Assembly (NCBI GenBank): GCA_024036415.1
Contig: JAMWET010003459.1
Coordinates: 21,001 to 85,000, forward strand
Source of the DNA: Prochilodus magdalenae
Taxonomy: Eukaryota; Chordata; Actinopteri; Characiformes; Prochilodontidae
Length of the DNA stretch: 64,000 nt
Reading direction: 5' to 3'
The notes under the pieces are model-generated. The model saw only the letters and a list, made by a program, of their open reading frames with translations. It was not told the origin of the DNA and did no database searches. Numbering within the stretch: the first letter of the stretch is position 1; each line of letters opens with the position of its first letter. The translations under genes were made by a program, and so were the position numbers. This document shows, one piece after another, positions 1 to 13,500 of the stretch.

Positions 1-220
1 CCAGCAGAGTGGGTAGTTTGACTTCAGTGATCTCCCCTGCAGACCTGATGATGCGCTGCACTCTCTGAGTGTCCTGTTTGGTGGACGAGTTGTGATGGAC
101 GTGGTGGTTAGAGTGTTGAACTGTACCATCAGCTCCTGGGACAGGTTAAACTTCCTCAGCTGACTGAAAAAGTACATCCTCTGTTAGACTTTCTTAATGA
201 TGGAGCTGATGTTGCATTCC
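1..220 (-). mobile_element. Non-LTR retrotransposon (L2-type) fragment, antisense
   Basis: Read on the minus strand, this stretch encodes a degenerate peptide containing QRMYFFSQLRKFNLSQELM followed by a run like RIIRSAGEIT. This resembles the region after the reverse transcriptase domain of fish L2/Rex-like LINEs (QRLYFLRKLRSF type). Frame breaks are present, so it is a dead fragment. It sits upstream of the first visible scramblase exon. The family name is inferred from pattern only. Confidence 0.5.
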
Positions 221-262
221 TTCTGGGTGCAGCTCTTTGTCATTCTGTGTTTGATTTATCAG

Positions 263-316
263 GTGGACTTGCCGGGCCCCCAGGCAGTGACCCTTTTACA
301 CCACCCATGACGTCTG
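263..316 (+). CDS. PLSCR copy A, first visible coding exon
   Basis: A 54-nt exon bounded by TTTATCAG and GTGAGT, phase 1 at both ends, encoding [17 protein letters not shown]. This is the proline/glycine-rich N-terminal segment typical of scramblases. The start codon must lie in an exon outside the window, because the upstream 220 bases are LINE sequence. Weaker than the domain exons since low-complexity sequence carries little family signal. Confidence 0.7.
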
Positions 317-3300
317 GTGAGTTATGCTTTGATATTTTCCCGGCTTGTATGCTGATTTAACGCTGGTTTAGATCGTGTACTCTTCCAGGTTCCTGCAGCG
401 ACAAACCTCAGACCTGCGATGGCGACTAGTAACCCAGCTAGCATAGCTTATGGGGAAAACCTTTGTTTATTTGCATTTTGGGAAGTCTTGCTGTTTTTCA
501 GAGGGCAAGACTCATTGGAATGTGGAGTTGTAGATTTGTTTGTCTTTCATTGATTGCACTGTTGTTTTTCTTTCATCTCGTGACTCCAACACGCTAATCC
601 CTAGTTTTATTTTCCCCCTGAAAACCACAGACTAATGAGTGAATATACAAAAGCCTGCTTTTATCAGCTAATCATAACATCTGCTGTACTCGAGCAGCCA
701 GCTGCTTCCAACACCCAAAACAATACAACATTTCTATTTCTCAACCGTATGAAGCTGAAATCCATGAAGCCAAGAAGTTAAAACGGCCAACATGAAATCG
801 AGTCTTTATTTTTTCGTCATATCATTTACAGGTAAAGACAGAATTCTTGGGTTCGGCCATTATTTACAAGTTCTCGCCAGTCAAAAAACTTTGACATGTA
901 AATATTATATCCATGTTTCAGTGTGGCCCTCACTTCCTCTTAGTGGAGCTGCCAGTCTCTTCAGGAAGCTTGCCAGTTTTCAGGGAAATCTACGGGGTGT
1001 GTTTATCTTCAGATCTCCAGTTGTGTAATCAGTGATGAAGGAAGCTGGGGCCCACGTCTGGAAAGATTCCCAAAACTGATAGTCCAAACTCAAACCCAAC
1101 CAGAAACCAAAGAGGGCTCAAGGGCCTCCGTTCTTAATCAAAGAGGTCTGCAGCCACATCTCCAGAGTTCAGTCGTAGAAGTTGTAGCTGTTGTGTAGCT
1201 GCTATCTGACTCTTCCAGTGATGTTATGGGGGTATGGACTCTGGGGTGGCTCATTGTCCATTGTGTGAGTTTCTAATAAGGACGACTAAAGTGCTGTTCA
1301 TCTGGTGGGGACTGTTCTGGAGGTCTTTGGTTGGGAGCCCCATATTCTCTGTAGCTTTAATTGTTTTTTGAACTGTTGTTTTGGAAGCCATTGTCTCCAC
1401 CCCCCTTTTTTCTCTGGCATTCTCCCTCCTTCTTTATGCAAGTGAAATATATTATATTTCCTGAGAAATGTCTCCCAGAAAAAAAAAAAAACTTAATTGC
1501 CACTGTTAGACCATTTCCACCAACATGGAACAGTTTACGCACCAAATTTTGAGCCAATTGCCGCATTTTAACCAAAAGTAAATACGTTCGGAAGTCAAAA
1601 AGTTCGTTCCCAGTTGGAACCAAAGAATAAAAGGTGTTTCAGCACGAACTGTGATGTTAGTTTTGTCATTTGTGTTTTACACACAGAGGAGTTTGTCTTT
1701 AACCCAGCCAGGAATTAAAACACCCACATACACAAACACACACTGAACACATTTGTCCAGAGCGATGGGCAGCCCTAACCAAGGCACCAAGGGAGCAGCT
1801 GGAGGTTAGGTGCCTTATTGCTCAAGGGCACCTCAATCGTTACTGTTGGCTCAGAGAATCGATCTGTTCCTTAAACTCCAGCCCACGACTGCCCTCCAAA
1901 ACGGAGGTAGCACTGTCCATGTTTCCTCCAGGGTCCTAAGTTCTTGAGGAAAGAGAAGACCTCAATGGTTCTCAGAACATGACCAGTTCAAGAACCACTG
2001 TACCACCACTGTAATCCCTTACTTATAAGTACTTATAACCCTTATAACAAGTACTTATAACCCTATCATCCTCGTGCAGCGCCATCTGCAGGAGCCTGAA
2101 GTTACTACCACCTTAAACGCGCAAGGTGACTCATGTTTTGTCTGGCGAGCTTATGCAGGTGGCTATCGATTAGCAGCATCGGTATCAATATCATCCTAAT
2201 GATGGCTGTCACTAACAAAATGGCTCTGAATATCCATAATTAATAAACAACATAAAGCACATATAACACCCAGGTGTTAAAATTAGGAGTCTATGAAAGC
2301 TCTTAGTTAGCCACTAAAGGCCTGTTATCCAAAGACCTGAAGATCTGAATGACTTGTCTTTGAAAGCCTCCAGTCTGATGGAGAACCAGCCTGATGAAAA
2401 GCCAACAGTGTTACACCCCATGGAAGCTTTAGCGCTCCCGTTATCTAATCAAAACATCTACACCCTCAGGAACCGAGCAGAAACAACTGGCATACAGTGG
2501 TTCAGTCAACAACATGTCCAAACTATTTAACACCTGATGCATAGCCAGTTAATTGAACCTGATATTAGAATTCAGAAATTACGCCCTTCTAAGAAAGGCG
2601 ATGCCAGGAACAGGTTCCAGTAAATGCACATGCAAGTTCCAACATAGTTACAAAAATAAGCCACGGGTTGCACAGTGTATTCAATGCCCTGTGTTACTAG
2701 TATGGTGGAAACTTCTAGTTAAACAGAAAGCAGTCAAAGTCAAAATTAATTCTCCAATGTAATGTATTTATTGAAAAGGCTTTCGGCCGGGGAGAAGCTC
2801 CTGGAAAATACCCAGAGATCTCCGAAGGTGGACCAAGTTACAAAAGGTTATATATCTCCCCATGGGGTTTTGTCACCATCCATTGGTTAACAGAGGACAA
2901 AGAAGTTACATCTCATTGGTTATACTTAACTGTGATATGAATAAACAAAGGAGTGTTAACATACGTGCATAATTAATATAGAGGAAGACTACTCAAATAT
3001 GGCTTTCAGAAGCCCCTTACACCTGGAGATTCCCAGAGGGGTTGGTATGGAACTCAGAGGTCACTTGAACAATAACTCACTGTAGCCAGCATAGAGAAAC
3101 AGATAAGGCCTACACTTGGACTAGAGGAGTAGTTGGTTTGTTACGCTTCGGATGACAGGAAGTAGCCGATTTGTGATCCCTTTCACATGGTGTAGTAAAA
3201 GTCCTCTGAAAATTTACGATTAAGTGCCTAAGCCTATGAGTGTGTAAGTATACTGAGAGAATGAAGCTAATGGATAAGCTAATACATATGGTATATGTGA

Positions 3301-4118
3301 GAAATAATAATCATGTGACTATATGTTGATCTCGAAACCACAGTAGCTACTGGATATCTTATACTCAAGCCAGTTTGGACTTCGTAGAATGAAATTGGGT
3401 TAGTAACTATCTGACTAGTTGACTAGTCTTCATGTTGGAACATAGACGCTGGCTACCAGTCCGTGGTAGCCAGCGTCCTCTTTTATGCTGTGGTGTGTTG
3501 GGGAGGCAGTATCAGCTCCTCTCAGTTCAGCAAATGAAAACTCTGGACACTCTTTCATTCCGGTCACTCCAAGACACACCCCCATCTCTGCACACACCCC
3601 CTCCTGAATGCCCTATTTCTATTCATATTGTGTTATTCTACTCCATTCTGTACTGTCTACACATTTTGTACACAGTCTGTATATCTGCTACTGGATGCTT
3701 TGAATTTCCCTCTGGGATCAATAAAGTATCTATCTATCTCTATCTATCTAGAGAGCTGGTGTAAAGGGCTTTGTACTTTGTGGTTTTAGTTTCAGGAAAA
3801 AACTATACCCAGGAAAGTAATTCACACCGGTTCGGTGTGCCGTTTCCTGAGAAACTTGGTGACATGATCAGATGCCTGGAATCATCCCACACAGGATGTT
3901 ATTAAATCAAAAGGTTATGAACACACTGCCTGAACACCAGGCCACTGCTTTGTGATAGTCAGTGCAGACCTTAAAGAGAAGTTTTGAAGTGTACATTACA
4001 TGTTTGTGTTGTGGACATGGTGAGCCCTGCTTCACTTTACCACCACTATAGAGAAATCTGAGTCTGGAAGTCTGTCTACCAGAAAACCGGTGGCAAAAAT
4101 GGATCCCTGTCTAATGAA

Positions 4119-4188
<70 letters not shown>

Positions 4189-7100
4189 TAATTACAATTA
4201 TGACACATATATAAATTGACACAATTATAATCTATAATGTTTTTTTAAATTTCCAATTCTAATTTCCAGATATTTCTAAGTGATTATAGTCATTTAAATT
4301 TTCTCACTATATTGGAAGATAATTTCACTTATTTAAAGAAATTAGCTTGAAATAGGGCAAATTATTTACCAATATAGTGAGAAATTTAGCTTTATCATTT
4401 AGAAGAAGTGCAAAATGTCTGGACATAAGTAAAATAATCTTGACATAATTCTACAACAATCTTAAAAATGAGAATTGTAAGATATATAAACTAGGTACAA
4501 GATCATTTTACTTGCCCAGATGTAATTTTTTTAGGTGTTGGCCCAGCGTGAATGAGCAAGCCCTATTCATTTGTACAATGAATAACTTCATTGCTGCATT
4601 AATATAAGACTGTACGATCTAGACAGTGTCACACAACACGTTCTCATGTGAGTTCTTTCTAACATGTGCGTGTCTGTCCCACAGTTTATACCTCTGGTCT
4701 ACCTTCAGACATGAACAGTGTCTACCCTGAACCCGCATATGGGCAGCCATGTCTACCACCAGGTGCAGTTACATCAAGAGCTCTCTCAGTTTAATTGCAT
4801 ATGCATAAGTTCCTTCCTTACATTCACTGATTTTACTGTTTCCTTCGCTCCAGGGTATGTGCCCACTCAGGGACCTGTAATGATGCCACCGCTACCTCCA
4901 GGTGCATTCTAGCTCTTCTTCAGTAAATCGTTTTTCTGGCTGGGAGGTATATAAAAGCACAGGGTTCATATGCCGAATAGGAACCTGGAGTGGAACATCA
5001 TATTGCAATGACTGTAACTGTCAATAAGGGTTCTGTTTTTAGTGGAGGATGGGACTGTTCATACTGAAGCATGTTTAATTTCATTTTAATAAACATGTTT
5101 GTTTATTGTGGTGGTCTACTGTAATTTGCGCTTGTGACCAATTCACACCCATGATAGTATACATGGTAACTTGTTATCAGTGAATTCTTTTACATCCTGC
5201 ATCATCAGGTTTGAGTCTCCAATTCTGATTTTATTCTTTTCACAAAACTACATGACTTTTTGACTGTCTAAACTGTAGAATGTTTTGGATGTGTGCGTAT
5301 TAATAACGGAAATGAAAGACTTTCGATTTTACATGTGGAGACAGAAGTACAATTATCTCTTCTCCCGTTTGCATATCGTCACTGTCCAGTGAAAAACATG
5401 TATCTCCACTTTTGTCCTTTTTGACTTTTATGCATCATTTGAACACACCAGCTGCTGTTTACACTGTGTCAGAATCTCATGATAAATGGACCAACAGAAA
5501 TGGCCCAAACCTGTTTGGAAAGACGTCTGGTTCCATTGACTTCCATTAAAGGTAAATGAGGTTTTTGGCCTCTCCTGTAAAGTTGCCCTTTTGGAGATAC
5601 TTGTTTTTCTTTGGACAGCGGCGATATCCTAAAATTCACCTTTCTTAATAGAATCTATTTGTATAATATATTCCCAGATATTTCTTTACTTGTTTCCAGT
5701 CATTTTATTAAGCAAATTTTTCTCACTGTATTGTCAGATAATTTTATATATTTTAATAAATTTGCTTGAGACATACCAAATGATCTGCCTGTATAGTGAG
5801 AAAATTTGCCTTGCAAAAATCATGTGCGCTTTATCATTTATCATTTAGTTATTCGTTCTGTTGTGCCTAGGAACATCCCTGAAAGTCACAGAAATGCACA
5901 GCCTCGTGTGGTTTTATTATGTTGCTAGACGGGCTCATGTGCTAGTATTTGATTTATTACATAAACATTATTACAGACCATTTATTACATTAATCAATAA
6001 ATAAAGCCAAACAATGTTTTATACCTTAGCCCGTAACTGAGACCTCGAGGGTACTACAGACCCTGTTCATTTCACACTGTATCTACATTATCGTATCTAC
6101 GTCACTGTATCTACGTCACTGTATCTACGTCACTGTATCTACGTCACTGTGTCTACATCACTGTATCTACGTCACTGTATCTACGTCACTGTATCTACAT
6201 CACTGTATTTACATCACTGTATCTACGTCACTGTATCTATGTCACTGTATCTATGTCACTGTATCTACGTCACTGTGTCTACATCACTGTATCTACATCA
6301 CTGTATCTACGTCACTGTATCTACGTCACTGTGTCTACATCACTGTATCTACGTCACTGTATCTACATCACTGTATTTACATCACTGTATCTACGTCACT
6401 GTATCTACATCACTGTATCTACGTCACTGTATCTACCTCATTGTATTTACATCACCTTATCTACGTCACTGTATCTACGTCACTGTATCTACGTCACTGT
6501 ATCTACGTCATTGTATTTACATCGCCTTATCTATGTCACTGTATCTACGTCACTGTATCTACGTCATTGTATTTACATCACCTTATCTATGTCACAGTAT
6601 CTACGTTACTGTATCTACGTTATTGTATTTACATCACCGTATCTACGTCACTGTATCAACATCAGTGTATTTTTATTACTGTATCGACGTCACTGTATCT
6701 ACGTCACTGTATCTACGTCACTGTATCTACGTCATTGTATTTACATCACCTTATCTACGTCACTGTATCTACGTCCCTGTATCTACGTCATTGCATTTAC
6801 ATCACTGTATCTACGTCATTGTATTTACATCGCCTTATCTATGTCACTGTATCTACGTCACTGTATCTACGTCATTGTATTTACATCACCTTATCTATGT
6901 CACGGTATCTACGTCACTGTATCTACGTCACTGTATCTACGTCATTGCATTTACATCACTGTATCTACGTCATTGTATTTACATCGCCTTATCTATGTCA
7001 CTGTATCTACGTCACTGTATCTACGTCATTGTATTTACATCACCTTATCTATGTCACTGTATCTACGTCACTGTATCTACGTCATTGTATTTACGTCATT

Positions 7101-7471
7101 GTATTTACATCACCTTATCTACGTCACTGTATCTACGTCATTGTATTTACATCACCATATCTACGTCACTGTATCAACATCACTGTATTTACATCACTGT
7201 ATCTACGTCACTTTATTTACATCACTGTATTTATGTCACTGCATTTAGGTCACTGAATTTCTGTCACTGTATTTACATAACTGTATTTACGTCTCAGGCT
7301 ATGTGCCACCTCAGGCACCTGTGATGATGCCTGTCCCTCAGAGACCACCTGGCTGCCCCCCAGGACTAGAGTACTTAACCCAGGTAAAGAATGGAACAGT
7401 GCATGATTTTTAGGGAAACAAAAACATAATTTAGGGAGCATAATCTCTCTCTCTCTTTCTCTCTCTCCCTC

Positions 7472-7549
<78 letters not shown>

Positions 7550-10500
7550 TGTCTCTCTTTCTGTATTTATCCCATTTTCTGCACTTTTTCTGTCTTTCTC
7601 ATGTTCGGCCTCTCTGTCTTTCCCTCAAAGTACCATTATTCTCCTTTATTAGAATTATTAGTGATTGTGCAACACTATTTTTATCTGATTAATATTCTCC
7701 TTCTCCTTCTCCTTCTCCTTCTTCTCCTTCTCCTTCTCCTTCTCCTTCTCCTTCTCCTTCTCCTTCTTCTCCTTCTCCTTCTCCTTCTCCTTCTTCTTCT
7801 TCTTCTTCTTCGTGGTCTGATTGGGAATGGTGTACTTGATTCCACTTCGCATGGTTTTCCTAAAATCTTTGGTGTGCTGGTCTGACCCACACTCATCTGC
7901 ATGTCTTTCTCCTCCCATCGCTCATTCCTCCCATTCATTTTCACCCCACTGAAACCCTAGTGTTTCCTTTAACCAACCACCACCAAACTGCACGTACTCA
8001 CTCAGGGCGGATGCTCAAAAGGAATCCACAGGTGAACTGACCCACACTCCTCCATGTGTCGCTTATTCATTCCTTCTTCTCTTTATTCCTTAGACTCCCA
8101 TTCATTTTTAGCTTACATTAGCAAACAAGAGTAGTTCAATCTGCTGAACATTCCTATGGCTTTTTAACCGCTGGCCTCTTTTCATGTCCATCGCTCTTCA
8201 CACAGATTGACCAGCTGCTTGTCCATCAGAAAGTGGAGCTAATAGAAGGTACGATGAGAATGGATGACAATGAGAATAACACCACACGTCCTTCAGTCTA
8301 CACCATGAGCACCCGAGTGAGAGTGTCTCTCTTCCTTTCTCTTCCTTACAGCTATGCTGGCCTTGGAGACCAACAACCAGTACATAATCAAAAACAGCGT
8401 AGGACAGCAAGTGTTCCTTGCCGGGGAGGAGACCGACTTTTGCACACGGATGGTCTGCGGGTCCATGCGCTCTTTCGTCCTACGTGTCCAGGACAACACG
8501 GGACAGGAGGTGCTCACTCTCACACGTCCCCTGAGATGCAGCAGCTGCTGTTTTCCCATGTGCCTACAGGAGGTACGCTGTCGATCCCATGTGTCAAACC
8601 ACAAAGCCACATGGGCCACATCAGGCCCCCAGCTAAATCCAATCCGGCCCACAAAACGATTGAATTACTGTTAGCCTGCTTCACAATCTGCTGCACTACA
8701 GTCCCCAGCATGCACTGCAACGTCATGTGTGCTTAGCCCCCCACGCTCACCTGCAAAACCCAACAACAGTCTATGAAACAGCGGTTACACCACTATTGTA
8801 CCACACCACCCATATCACCAAACACTCTAGCTACATTTCAGCAGTAGTCCCATCAATAGAAACACCTAGCTAGCTAAATATTGACCAAAAGCAAAGTGGA
8901 CAGTGAACACAGGGGTTTTCATAACAGGTGGGAACTCGGATACCTTTACATCTTATAAGGATAAGCATATTGGTCTTATGTGGCCAAAATAACAAAATAA
9001 CAAAATCTGATATGTTGAGGTTTTGTAAATATGGACCCCTCATTGTATGAGTTTGACTCCCCTGCTTGATGCTGCTAGTCTGGTTCTCCTTAAGAGTTTT
9101 ATTGTACACCAAGCAGTGTATCAGATGAGGCTTCAGACGAAATCCTATAGGAAGGTAGATTTCCAGAGGGAGGGTTTAGATCTTTCATTGGGCCTAACTT
9201 TATGGTGTGAGCCTGAGTACAGCCTGAGAGCCATAACACCAACCCAACATCATCAAGAGTTCAAACCAACGATCTTAGAAATGGACCCAATTAACACCTT
9301 TCCAATTAACAGTGTGGTTTAAATTAGCAAGTCAGCTAAAACCATTATGACCACTTACAGATGATAGGCAATGACATTGGTTACCAAGTGACCACGGTAC
9401 AGGTCAACACCTGGGATATATTAGATGGTACGTGAGCAGGCACTTGATGTAGTTTAAAAGACTTTGACAAGGGTCCAATCACTATGGCCAGACAGCTGGG
9501 TCTTCGCATCTCTAAAGTGGTAATGCTTGTGGATTGGGGCAAGCCACAAACCGGCGATAGGGTGTTGGGTGCCCAAGGCTTATTGGTGCATGAGGGCGGT
9601 GAAGGGACTATTTGTCTGGACTTACAGAATGGCTATCATGGCACACGTCAGAGCAATGTTCAGTGAAGGTTATTGGTGGAGTTTGTTGGGACAAATGGGA
9701 CTGCATATGAGACTGTGTAGCCGTAGACCTGTCAGAGTGCCCAGGCTGACCCCTGTCCATTGTCAAAACAGCGTACAGTGGGTGTGTAGTTGTCATGGAA
9801 CTAGCTACCCCGGTCCTATGAATGCCTGAATTTGAATTTACCTGGGAAAGTGAATGATGGAACAAAAAGACAGGCTGGTGGAGGAAGTGTGTTGCTGCGG
9901 ACAGTGTTCTATGGGAACTCCAGGAATTAGGTGAACGACCTTTCAGGTTGAGGACCTTGTGCATCGTTTTATGGTGATTGTATTCCCATATAGCAGCGGG
10001 ATAAACCGCCCTACCCTACCGCACACATTGTTAAGGAATGGGACAAGGGTGTTGCCATGGTCTCCAGAAATCCCCCAAAATCTCAGTCTAATCAAACAGC
10101 CCCAGGATGTCCTGGAAAAACAAGTCAGGTCCATGGTGACTCCACCTTGCAACCTACAAGACGCCACTGTTAAAGTCTTGGTGTCAAGTACCACTGGTTA
10201 CCCTCAGAGGTCTAGGTCAGTGGTTCAGGGGTAATGGTTCAGAGTCAATGGAGTCAATGGTTCAGAGCTGTTCAGACAGCACATGGAGAGTATTATGATT
10301 TGGCTCATCAGTATACAGAAATACGAGACAGTGAGATATAACCACCCCTCTATATTTTTAAAGCCTGTAGTGAGGAATCTCTACAACTTTAACCTCAAAC
10401 TCGACTTCTATTTCTGTTATTGAAGATCTTGAATTTGTTTTGCATTGCATCATCCAGTTCCTGCCAAATACACATGATCTGTACACCACTGACTTCAGAC

Positions 10501-13500
10501 ATATCCCAGAAAATCGGCATTCTGTGAGGATTTACGTTATCCACATTACTCCAGAACTTCAGCATCAGCTACACTGCCACTCCGTACATCATCATCTTGC
10601 CTTAAATCTATCAACCCATAGATAAAACCAGAGACTATTTGCATGTACTGTGGCCTCACTTTCATGAGCTGTGTCTCTTCTATGTAGTTCTGTAAACGCT
10701 CCATATTCCCAGATTCCAACACTGTAATGGACAGTCTATTACATCTGTCTTTTTAGCAACACTCTTTCTCCAAACCTACCAGGAAGCTATAAGACTTCAG
10801 CTGTGCAACTTTACAGGGCTCTCGTTTTCGTGTGTTGGTTGAATAAGACACATCTGGAGACCAGGAAGGTCAGTCCAGCATCCGCACTCTCTGATTACGC
10901 AACCACTGTGACATGTTTCATTTGCTGTTGTCATGCTGAAATAATCATGGACGCCCCTAAAATGGGATGGTCCTTGACTGGAGAACACAACATCCATTAC
11001 TTCTATAAACAATCCGAAGGGTTGACTTGTCAGACCACACGACACGTTTCCACAGAATATCAGTCCGTCCAGTGGTATAGTTCAGTCCTAACCTGCCTTT
11101 GTGGATGCAGTAACTCATCTACAGAACTAAAATCATTAAAAACATCCTGTCCCAACGTTTTAATGAGAGAAGAGGCTGGGACACTACTAGCCAGTCATAG
11201 AGTAGAAGATGGGGCCCAGTAAACCAATCAACCAAGAGGTACATTCCTACAAGACAGTCCTAAAGGGGAAGGTAGACTAAAGGGTGGGGTACTACTAGCT
11301 AATCATGGAATAGAAGATCGAATATTCCATGATCTTAGCAGAAAGTTGGATATTATTGGTTGGTGCTGTAGTAGAAGATGGGATACTACTGGTCAGTCCT
11401 AGTGTAGGAGGTGGAATACTGTTGGCCAGTACTAGAACAGAAGCTTGGACATTGCTGACCAGTCCTATAGCGGTAAGGTCCCGTTGTGGTAAGGGTAAGA
11501 TTATAGCCTCTGTGGTAAGGGTGGTGAACAGTGTAATTCAGTCATTGCTGGTAAACCTAAGGGACACAGCCTTTCGGTTTTGGTTTCAGTCTTGCATGTT
11601 ATGCGTAGAGATTTCTCTGATTTCCTGGAATCTCTTCATGGTGGTATGCACTGTGGAGGATGAAATTCCCAAGAAAATTTCAATTTACTGTCCCAGCTTG
11701 TTTGGAATTGGGATTGATAGAATACAACTACCCAATCCAAGAGACGAGGCTGGGAAAATACTAGCCAGTCATAGAGTAAAACCTGGGGTCCAGTTAACCA
11801 ATCCTACGTCGGTACATTCCAACAGGCTAGGCCTTAACGGGAAAGGATAATATTAGCCAGCCTCAGGGTGAAAGGTGGGATACTAGTGGCTAATCATGGA
11901 ACTGAAGGTAGGATATTACTGGACAGTCTCAACAGGAAGTTAAATATTATTTGTTAATGCTGTAGCCTAAGGTGGGATACTACTGGTCAGTCCTACTGTA
12001 GGAGGTGGAATACTGTTGGCCAATACTAGAACAGAAGCTTGGACATTGTTGGCCAGTTCTATAGCGGCAAGGTCCCGTTGTGGTAAGGGTAAGATTATAG
12101 CCTCTGTGCAGTGGCGTAGGGGAGGGGCACGCAGGGCACGCACTGCGGGGGGGCCTCGAGTACAGGGGGGCCCCGCCTTAAAATTAATTACAGTCCTCCT
12201 CCTCGCACACGCCGGATAAAAAGACATTTTGATGAACTTACTGTGGATCAGCGCCTAACGAATCCAGAAGAGATCTTCAAAGTAAACGTATTCTATACGT
12301 GCATTGACACAGTTGTTTTCCAAGTCAGAACACGATTTCATGGCATGGATTCAGTCACAAGAAAATTTCGGTTTCTATGCTCAACGGAACTCTTACAGGC
12401 TAGCGACGATGCGCTAAACGAATCTGCAGCAGCACTCGCTGCTATTTACAAGGAGGACCTTTCACCTGAGTTTCCTTCACAGTTACTTTCGTTCCGAAAT
12501 GCTCTCGGATCGGAGATAAAATCTGTAAGTACCATTAAAGGTCTTTCCGAGCTTTTACTCCTGAGGCATACATCAATCCTGTCTAGTGTGACGGACGTGG
12601 CTACTGCTCTTAAGCTTTTTTTAACTATCCCCGTCACTGTGGCTAGTGCAGAAAGATCCTTTTCAAAACTGAAAATGATCAAAAACCATCTGAGAAGCAC
12701 AATGTCTCAAGACAGACTTTCCGGACTTGCTATTCTCAGCATCGAAAGCAAGCGTGCTCGTCAGATGGATCGTACGGACATTGTAAAGGAATTTGCGCAG
12801 AAAAGGGCCAGGAGGAGGGGACGTTTTGGGCACTAAGGTGAGAGCGGTTTATTGTATTGTATCTGTTAATAGGCTTGAATACAGATCGCTTCAGATGACT
12901 GAGAATAAGTGCCAGTTTGAGTTATGCACGTCAGGCACGCCAGAGAGATTTTTAGCCCACACAAGGGCCTCCTCCCTGCCTCCTTGCGGTGGGGCCCCAG
13001 AATTTTGCGCTACGCCTCTGCCTCTGTGGTAAGGGTGGTTAACAGTGTAACTTAGTCATTGCTGGTAAACCTAAAGGACACTAAAGGAATTCCTGGAATG
13101 TCTTCATGGTGGTATGCACTGTGGAGGATGAAATTCCCAAACAGTTTTCAGCTTACTGTCCCAGCTTGTTTGGAGTTGGGATTGTAGAACACAACTACCC
13201 AATCCAAGAGACGAAGCTTGGAAATACTAGCCAGTCATAGAGTAAAACGTGGGGTCCATTTAACCAATTCTAGAGCAAGAGGTACATTCCAACAGGCTAG
13301 GTCTTAACGGGAAAGGATAATATTAGCCAGCCTCAGGGTGAAAGGTGGGAAACTAGCCAATCTTACAGCAGAAGAAGGTGGAACTCTTGGCCAACCCTAT
13401 AGTAGAAGGTTGAACGCTACTAGCTAATCCTACAACAGGAGGCAGTGTGCTCTACAGCTGTGGTAAGGGTTAAGATCATAATTTAGCCCATGGCGGTTCA

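Larger units (their letters stand above)
11160..13450. repeat. Degenerate minisatellite, tandemly duplicated as a ~600-bp block
   Basis: Built from ~33-bp units of the type GGAATACTGTTGGCCAGTAC-TAGAACAGAAGCTT. A larger block at about 11376-11956 is repeated at 11957-12108 plus 13021-13440, the second copy being split by a hAT element. The block contains a non-minisatellite core (GGTGGTATGCACTGTGGAGG) present in both copies, and the second copy lacks about 50 bases of the first. Confidence 0.85.

Noticed and set aside
6149..7324. Open frames of 271-391 codons with [16 protein letters not shown] periodicity
   Set aside because: They are the 14-bp minisatellite read in three frames; no start context, no domain, and they lie in an intron of copy A.
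7601..7944. Poly-Leu and poly-Arg/Lys frames
   Set aside because: Produced by the CTT/CTTCTC tract.
8233..8736. 167-codon frame overlapping exons 5 and 6 of copy A
   Set aside because: Shadow of the true exon in another frame; the scramblase frame is clear and ends at a splice donor.
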